Assembly: GCF_013343005.1 (NCBI RefSeq)
Contig: NZ_CP054491.1
Span: 186,001 to 250,000 of the forward strand
Direction of reading: 5' to 3'
Origin: Candidatus Reidiella endopervernicosa
GTDB lineage: Bacteria > Pseudomonadota > Gammaproteobacteria > GCF-013343005
Length of the DNA stretch: 64,000 nt
In this document: one piece after another, positions 59,924 through 64,000 of the stretch
How the letters are laid out: each line of letters starts with the position of its first letter
Position numbering within the stretch: position 1 is the first letter of the stretch
Notes under the pieces: generated by a model
The model's database searches: none
Seen by the model: only the letters and a program-made list of their open reading frames with translations
What the model was told of the DNA's origin: nothing
Made by a program: the position numbers and the translations under genes

Positions 59924-60204
59924 CGGGGAGTCGCTATTTTTGCGAAAGTTTGTTTTGGGCATCCAAGCCCAAGCAAACAGCAAAACTTCACGCGACCGTT
60001 TATGCCTTCGGCGCCCCGACCGTCCTGCGTACGTTGCGTAATCACCTCTTCGCGGCTCTACACAACTCCCTCAGTGACTCTACGCCGACATAAGCCGCTG
60101 CTGCATCTTCTTCGTCGTCCGCTCGCGCCTCAACTACGAATATGCAGACGGCGTCGACTATCGGGGACTAACCGCCCTCACTTCGCTCTCCATGGCGGTC
60201 AGCG
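59924..60204 (+). mobile_element. 280-bp dispersed element, copy 6
   Basis: It is bounded by CG on both sides, sense to lplT. First subtype. It is inverted relative to copy 7, 503 bp away. Confidence 0.9.
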
Positions 60205-60707
60205 ATGGCGCGCTTCTTCACCACCAGCCACGCCCGCTTCTCAATGCTCGGAGCCAGCATCTTCTGGGCCGCTGCGGTGGTGTTGCGGGTGATGATGGTC
60301 GCCTGGGCTCCGGCGGTGCTCTTAACCAGCTCCACCGCCGAGATTGCCAATCTCACCGTCTTCATCGCCATTGGTATCGCCCTTGGTGCCTTCATCGTGC
60401 CGTGGCTGGTACCGATAGAGCGGCTACGTCGGGCCAGAGTCGCCGCCTATGTAATGGGCGCACTGATCGTCGTACTGGCAACGGTTAACGACCCTACCCT
60501 CGCCAAGATCGTGCTGCTCCTGATCGGCATGTCCGGAGGCATCTTCGTCGTACCGATCAACGCCGCCCTGCAGGAGCTCGGCCACCGCTCCATCGGTGCC
60601 GGTGGCGCGGTAGCGATCCAGAACTTCTTTGAGAACCTCGCCATGCTCGCCGGCACTGGCCTTTACACCCTGGCCCTTGGTGGCGGGATCGACCCGGTAG
60701 TTGCGAT

Positions 60708-60990
60708 CGCTGACCGCCATGGAGAGCGAAGTGAGGGCGGTTAGTCCCCGATAGTCGACGCCGTCTGCCTATTCGTAGTTGAGAGCGCGAGCGGACGACG
60801 AAGAAGATGCAGCAGCGGCTTTATGTCGGCGTAGAGTCACTGAGGGAGTTGTGTAGAGCCGCGAAGAGGTGATTACGCAACGTACGCAGGACGGTCGGGG
60901 CGCCGCAGGCATAAACGGTCGCGTGAAGTTTTGCTGTTTGCTTGGGCTTGGATGCCCAAAACAAACTCTCGCAAAAATAGCGACTCCCCG
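60708..60990 (-). mobile_element. 280-bp dispersed element, copy 7
   Basis: It is bounded by CG on both sides, antisense to lplT. First subtype, nearly identical to copies 3, 6 and 8. Confidence 0.9.
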
Positions 60991-61103
60991 GTCATGTTCT
61001 GGGGATATTGGTTATTGGTGCGACAACGATCATCGCCTGGCATCTGCCAAAGGTGGCGGAGGCGTGGCCGCCTGCAGATTAGACATAACCAGAGAAGTAC
61101 CGA

Positions 61104-62065
61104 CTACGTCGTGAAGTCGAGCGGACTACGAACCGCATTGCCACCCCTCTTCACAACATGGGTGTAGATCTGGGTCGTCTTTACATCGCTATGCCCCAGA
61201 AGCTCCTGAAGCGTTCGAATATCTGTTCCCCTCAAGCAGATGAGTCGCAAAGCAGTGCCTGAACGTATGAGGCGTTACTCGTTTTAGCGAGCCACAATTT
61301 CGCGCTGCACTTCGAACAGCACGTTGAACATTCTTCTCATCGAGATGGTGGCGGCGAATTGATCCGTCGCGTGGATCGGTTGAACGGTTGTTTGATGGAA
61401 AAGATACTGCCAACGCCACTCTCGGCAAGCGTTAGGATACTTTTTTGGCCAAGGCATGCGGCAGAAACACACAACCAAAGCCCTCTTCCAGATCGGTCTC
61501 GTGTTTGCGTTTTGCATGTGTCAGTTGCTCCTTGAGCTGTGGTTCCAGCGTTTGTGGAAGCATCGTTACTCTATCTTTTCCTCCCTTGCCATGACGGACA
61601 ACAATCTGTCGACAATCGAAATCGATATCCTGAACCCTTAAGCGCATCGCCTCCATCAAACGCAAACCCGTACCGTAGAGAAGGCGAGCGATCAGCGCAT
61701 TGGTGCCTGACATTGCACCAAGTATCTGCAATACCTGCTCTTTGGGAAGAACCTCCGGCAGACGGGAAGGCTTCTTCGCCCGAACCACATCATCCAACCA
61801 CGCCAACTCAATTCCAAGCACCTGTTTATAAAGAAGAGCAGCGCTGAGAGCGCTTGATTTTGGGTAGAGGGTGTAACATTCTTCTCTACAGCAAGATGAG
61901 TCAGGAAGGCCGTGAGTTCCACCTCGCCCAGATCAGCAGGATGCTTCTTATGATGAAAATAGATATAGCCTTTATCCACTGAACATAGGCCTGTTCAGTA
62001 CGGATACTGTAGTGTTTAACGCGGATAGCGCGGCGAACCTCGTCCAAAAGACGCGATCTAGCCAT
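61104..62065 (-). pseudogene. intI: Integron integrase IntI with five homopolymer frameshifts
   Basis: The frame starts at ATG 62065 after GGGAGG with ARSRLLDEVRRAIRVKHYSI, RTEQAYVQWIK. It continues with HHKKHPADLGEVELTAFLTH, catalytic Arg in YGTGLRLMEAMRLRVQDIDF, the integron-specific patch [32 protein letters not shown], and the Tyr in [13 protein letters not shown]. Five single-base indels, all in homopolymers (AAA, TTT, AAAAAA, TTTT, GGGG), break the frame. The gene is divergent from the cassettes, as in integrons generally. Confidence 0.88.
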
Positions 62066-62069
62066 AGAG

Positions 62070-62192
62070 ACCTCCCTGCTCCGTTAGCAAATCCTTTTAG
62101 GCTCCGTTTTTGAGCTAACCCATTGTTTTCATAAACCCAGATTTTTATACCTAAATGCTCCGTTAGCAACGGAGCATTTAGGTGTATAAAAA
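62070..62192. other. attI-side region with a 50-bp near-perfect palindrome
   Basis: Core-like GTTAGC occurs at 62093 and 62163. TTTTTATACCTAAATGCTCC GTT (62142-62164), loop AGC, and AAC GGAGCATTTAGGTGTATA AAAA (to 62192) form an inverted repeat with only a two-base bulge. It lies between intI and the first cassette, where attI is expected. No T-run follows on either strand. Confidence 0.6.
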
Positions 62193-62197
62193 TAGTT

Positions 62198-62671
62198 ATG
62201 TATAAAGTGAAAATAGTAATATTTAGTCTTCTTGTGCTAGTTCTTCTAGTTATCTTTATATTTGATGTAAGGATTGCTCCACGTCATAGCGAGATAACTG
62301 GCGCTGGATTTATATCCGATAATCAGTCGCTTGTGAAAAAATATACTGACGCTTTTAATAACTCTGGAATTTCTTACAAATTAGAAAATCTTGAAGACGG
62401 GAAGCTAAGTTTAGTTTGGAGTAAAGCCGATTTTGATAGAGTCGAGAAAATTAAAAGAGAGGTGTTAAAAATAATGCCTTATTCAAAATATCAGATTTGC
62501 TTTCCCTACCAGGACTCAACTGATAGTTTTACTTTAAAACTAAAGAACGCTTCTGTTAAGTATGAAATTGGCAGCCAACTTGGGGATAAGGAATGTGTTT
62601 ATTGGTCAAAAGAAGATGATGCAAAAATCCTCGAAATTGAGCCCAATATCGCAGAAATAAGACAATTATAA
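62198..62671 (+). CDS. Integron cassette 1 protein: single-TM, unknown
   Basis: The 157-residue product begins with a TM helix (IVIFSLLVLVLLVIFIFDVR) and a soluble region with two similar halves of Lys-rich beta/alpha type (LVKKYTDAFNNSGISYKLEN; LKLKNASVKYEIGSQLGDKE). No family is recognised. The base composition is much more AT-rich than the chromosome to the left, as usual for cassettes. A typical attC follows. Confidence 0.75.
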   Translation: MYKVKIVIFSLLVLVLLVIFIFDVRIAPRHSEITGAGFISDNQSLVKKYTDAFNNSGISYKLENLEDGKLSLVWSKADFDRVEKIKREVLKIMPYSKYQICFPYQDSTDSFTLKLKNASVKYEIGSQLGDKECVYWSKEDDAKILEIEPNIAEIRQL

Positions 62672-62723
62672 GAGGAGCGTAGGAAAGCGCTAAAAAGCAA
62701 GGAAACAAAAATTTGATAATACA

Positions 62724-62806
62724 TAACAATCAGCTCAAGGTCGCTCACTTTGTTCGCTGGGACGCTTCGCCACTGCACGGCTCGCGCCCTTAGCAAAACG
62801 TTAGCT
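62724..62806 (+). other. attC site 1
   Basis: TAACAA (62724-62729) opens and CCCTTAGC-AAAAC-GTTAGCT (to 62806) closes an imperfect inverted repeat with an extended variable centre, the attC layout (RYYYAAC...GTTRRRY). Confidence 0.82.
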
Positions 62807-62821
62807 GCAAAAGAGGGAGTC

Positions 62822-63313
62822 ATGGATTTACCTACAGTATTAATCTCTGGTGTTGTGGCTGGCCTGGTTGCAGGCTTAGTGACGCTCCGTACAACAGAAA
62901 GAAAGATTGCTATTGAAAATATCACCCAGCAACGAAATGTGTGGCGTGACAAGGTAAGAGAAAAAGCTCTTGAGGTATCAAAAGCATATAAAGACAGTGA
63001 CACCACAAAGATGAAAAGTCTTTATGGTGAATTTCAGTTATTTCTAAATCCTGAAGATAATGACGACAAATCAATTCTTGACACATTATGGGCGATGCAG
63101 AGTAAAGACGGAAATAGTGATGTAGCCATAGAGCTTATTGAAAAATTGGCGCTACTTTTAAAGTATGATTGGGAACGAGCAAAATTAGAAACAAAACCAG
63201 CATGGCATTTTTGGGGTAAACCAAAGCGCATATCTTATACAAACTTCAAGAATAAGCGTAATGCAAAAGCAGCTAACAAGTCAATCAACAGGACAAACCT
63301 CCGCGGCACTTGA
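62822..63313 (+). CDS. Integron cassette 2 protein: single-TM, unknown
   Basis: The 163-residue product from ATG 62822 has an N-terminal TM helix (TVLISGVVAGLVAGLVTLRT) and a charged helical region (ENITQQRNVWRDKVREKALE) ending in a basic tail. Its last 13 codons lie inside the following attC. The pattern resembles short membrane-anchored proteins of unknown role common in cassettes. Confidence 0.75.
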   Translation: MDLPTVLISGVVAGLVAGLVTLRTTERKIAIENITQQRNVWRDKVREKALEVSKAYKDSDTTKMKSLYGEFQLFLNPEDNDDKSILDTLWAMQSKDGNSDVAIELIEKLALLLKYDWERAKLETKPAWHFWGKPKRISYTNFKNKRNAKAANKSINRTNLRGT

Positions 63314-63383
63314 GCTGCGCTTATCGCTACGCTAGCACAGCTCAAGCCCCACTACGGTTTGCCTGTTATCGTGAACGTTAGAT
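63274..63383 (+). other. attC site 2
   Basis: TAACAAG at 63274 and GTGAACGTTAGAT ending at 63383 are the outer arms; AACAGGACAAACC pairs with GGTTTGCCTGTT, and an inner TTGAGCTG/CAGCTCAA stem forms the variable terminal structure. Confidence 0.8.
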
Positions 63384-64000
63384 GCCAATGAAATTATTAT
63401 TCATATTTCTGCTTACAATATTATTGGTTGCTTGTAGTTCCATTGATAAGCGTGCCAACTTGCTAACCAATAATCCAGAAGAATTGAGTTATACGATGTT
63501 TTTGGTGGAGGCATAGTTTCGGCTTCGGACAGAAATGATCTGCCGTTAACCGGGGAGTCGCTATTTTTGCGAAAGTTTGTTTTGGGCATCCAAGCCCAAG
63601 CAAACAGCAAAACTTCACGCGACCGTTTATGCCTGCGGCGCCCGACCGTCCTGCGTACGTTGCGTAATCACCTCTTCGCGGCTCTACACAACTCCCTCAG
63701 TGACTCTACGCCGACATAAAGCCGCTGCTGCATCTTCTCCGTCGTTCGCTCGCGCTCTCAACTACGAATATACAGACGGCGTCGACTATCGGGGACTAAC
63801 CGCCCTCACTTCGCTCTCCATGGCGGTCAGCGAAAGCGGTATAAGTTATTTGAAAATATACTAAATGAGTACTTGCAGAAGGATGTAAATACAGAGCAGT
63901 GCAACGTCGTAACTGGCTCAATTAGCATAAGCCCTCTAGGACCAGGCGGCTCAGTGCGCGTCAAGTGCTTGGCAAGAGTTCCTGTAGTAGTTGATAAAGC
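63382..64000 (+). pseudogene. Integron cassette 3: lipoprotein gene interrupted by 280-bp element (runs off window)
   Basis: ATG 63382 gives MPMKLLFIFLLTILLVACSS, a lipoprotein signal with lipobox LVAC, then SIDKRANLLTNNPEELS. A frame change near 63485 continues YDVFGGGIVSASDRNDLPLT up to the element at 63551-63832. After it the longest open frame reads RKRYKLFENILNEYLQKDVN to the window end. The last join is off by one base if one CG is removed. No family is recognised. Confidence 0.6.
63551..63832 (+). mobile_element. 280-bp dispersed element, copy 8 (inside an integron cassette)
   Basis: It is bounded by CG on both sides, sense to the cassette lipoprotein gene. First subtype. Confidence 0.9.

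Larger units (their letters stand above)
59338..61082 (+). pseudogene. lplT: LplT lysophospholipid transporter interrupted by two elements
   Basis: This MFS protein flips lysophospholipids for Aas. The N-terminal half (MNRGIYTLMVAQFLTAFADN; WVGRFADRHAKRSVLTIGNA) reaches FGTMP. Copy 6 is inserted, then MARFFTTSHARFSMLGASIF continues to DPVVAI. Copy 7 is inserted in the opposite direction, then GHVLGILVIGATTIIAWHLP ends at TAG 61082. Both joins are in frame when one element plus one CG is removed, giving about 390 residues, the E. coli LplT length. No further indel is seen. Confidence 0.88.

Noticed and set aside
59924-60204. Repeated peptide in the element (YFCESLFWASKPKQ..., LRRHKAAAASSSSFARALNY) as a real protein family
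   Set aside because: The frames carry stops and copy-specific indels (copy 4 lacks one T, copy 5 lacks bases in the hairpin loop), have no start or ribosome site of their own, and are preserved only because the DNA is.
27222-63832. IS110 bridge-RNA-guided element with target complementarity
   Set aside because: The eight target flanks share only CG, so no extended guide-target match is visible; the dinucleotide core alone is not enough to name the family.

Overview
The window looks like a chromosomal segment of a gammaproteobacterium that respires at low oxygen. Supporting genes are a complete cbb3 oxidase locus (ccoNOQP, ccoGHIS), two tandem FNR-type regulators, his and tat genes joined in one run, typA, yhcB/zapG, slyX, aas-lplT, and a candidate GacA/Csr-type small RNA. 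Genus cannot be fixed from the sequence.

Layout. 0-4.2 kb: 3' part of an RND permease, a pentapeptide-repeat protein and a YyaL-type thioredoxin-fold protein. 4.4-9.9 kb (minus): hisB-hisH-hisA-hisF-hisI-hisE-HIT-tatA-tatB-tatC, tightly packed. 10.0-11.6 kb: two FNR paralogues; the first carries an in-frame TAA just before its DNA-binding domain. 11.6-20.4 kb: a 500-bp leader with an FNR box and several hairpins, then ccoNOQP, a 38-residue membrane protein with its own terminator, and ccoGHIS. 20.4-29.4 kb: small membrane proteins, dtd, proline iminopeptidase, the candidate small RNA behind a GacA-type box, a DsrE-like lipoprotein, typA, yhcB and a PAS-GGDEF protein. 29.4-38 kb: Sel1 protein, RluE-like synthase, DUF2384 protein, HAD hydrolase, TfpZ-like and YchJ-like proteins, then a glycan cluster (pyruvyltransferase-like, GT2, two Stf0 sulfotransferases) and slyX. 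38-49 kb: LysR regulator, BaeS/BaeR-like pair, a glycosyltransferase, an HD-GYP response regulator overlapping a giant hybrid kinase with three periplasmic binding domains. 49-53.7 kb: ABC-F protein, DUF1566 protein, small membrane protein, GIY-YIG protein. 53.7-61.1 kb: VIT-VWA surface protein divergent from a TetR-aas-lplT operon. 61.1-64 kb: an integron with intI, an attI-side palindrome, and at least three cassettes separated by attC sites.

The most striking feature is a dispersed element of about 280 bp present in eight copies, all between 27.2 and 63.8 kb and all inside protein-coding genes (PAS-GGDEF, HAD, glycosyltransferase, VIT-VWA twice, LplT twice, integron cassette 3). Each copy is bounded by a CG dinucleotide on both sides. 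Removing the element plus one CG rejoins the host frame in six of eight cases. It has no obvious terminal inverted repeats and no transposase, sits sense and antisense to the host gene equally often, and folds into hairpins with at least one compensatory base change. It looks like a non-autonomous mobile element using a dinucleotide crossover.

A caution applies to the right half. Many single-base indels, mostly in homopolymers, break aas, intI, the VIT-VWA signal peptide, the HAD gene and the BaeS-like kinase. They may be real decay or residual sequencing errors.
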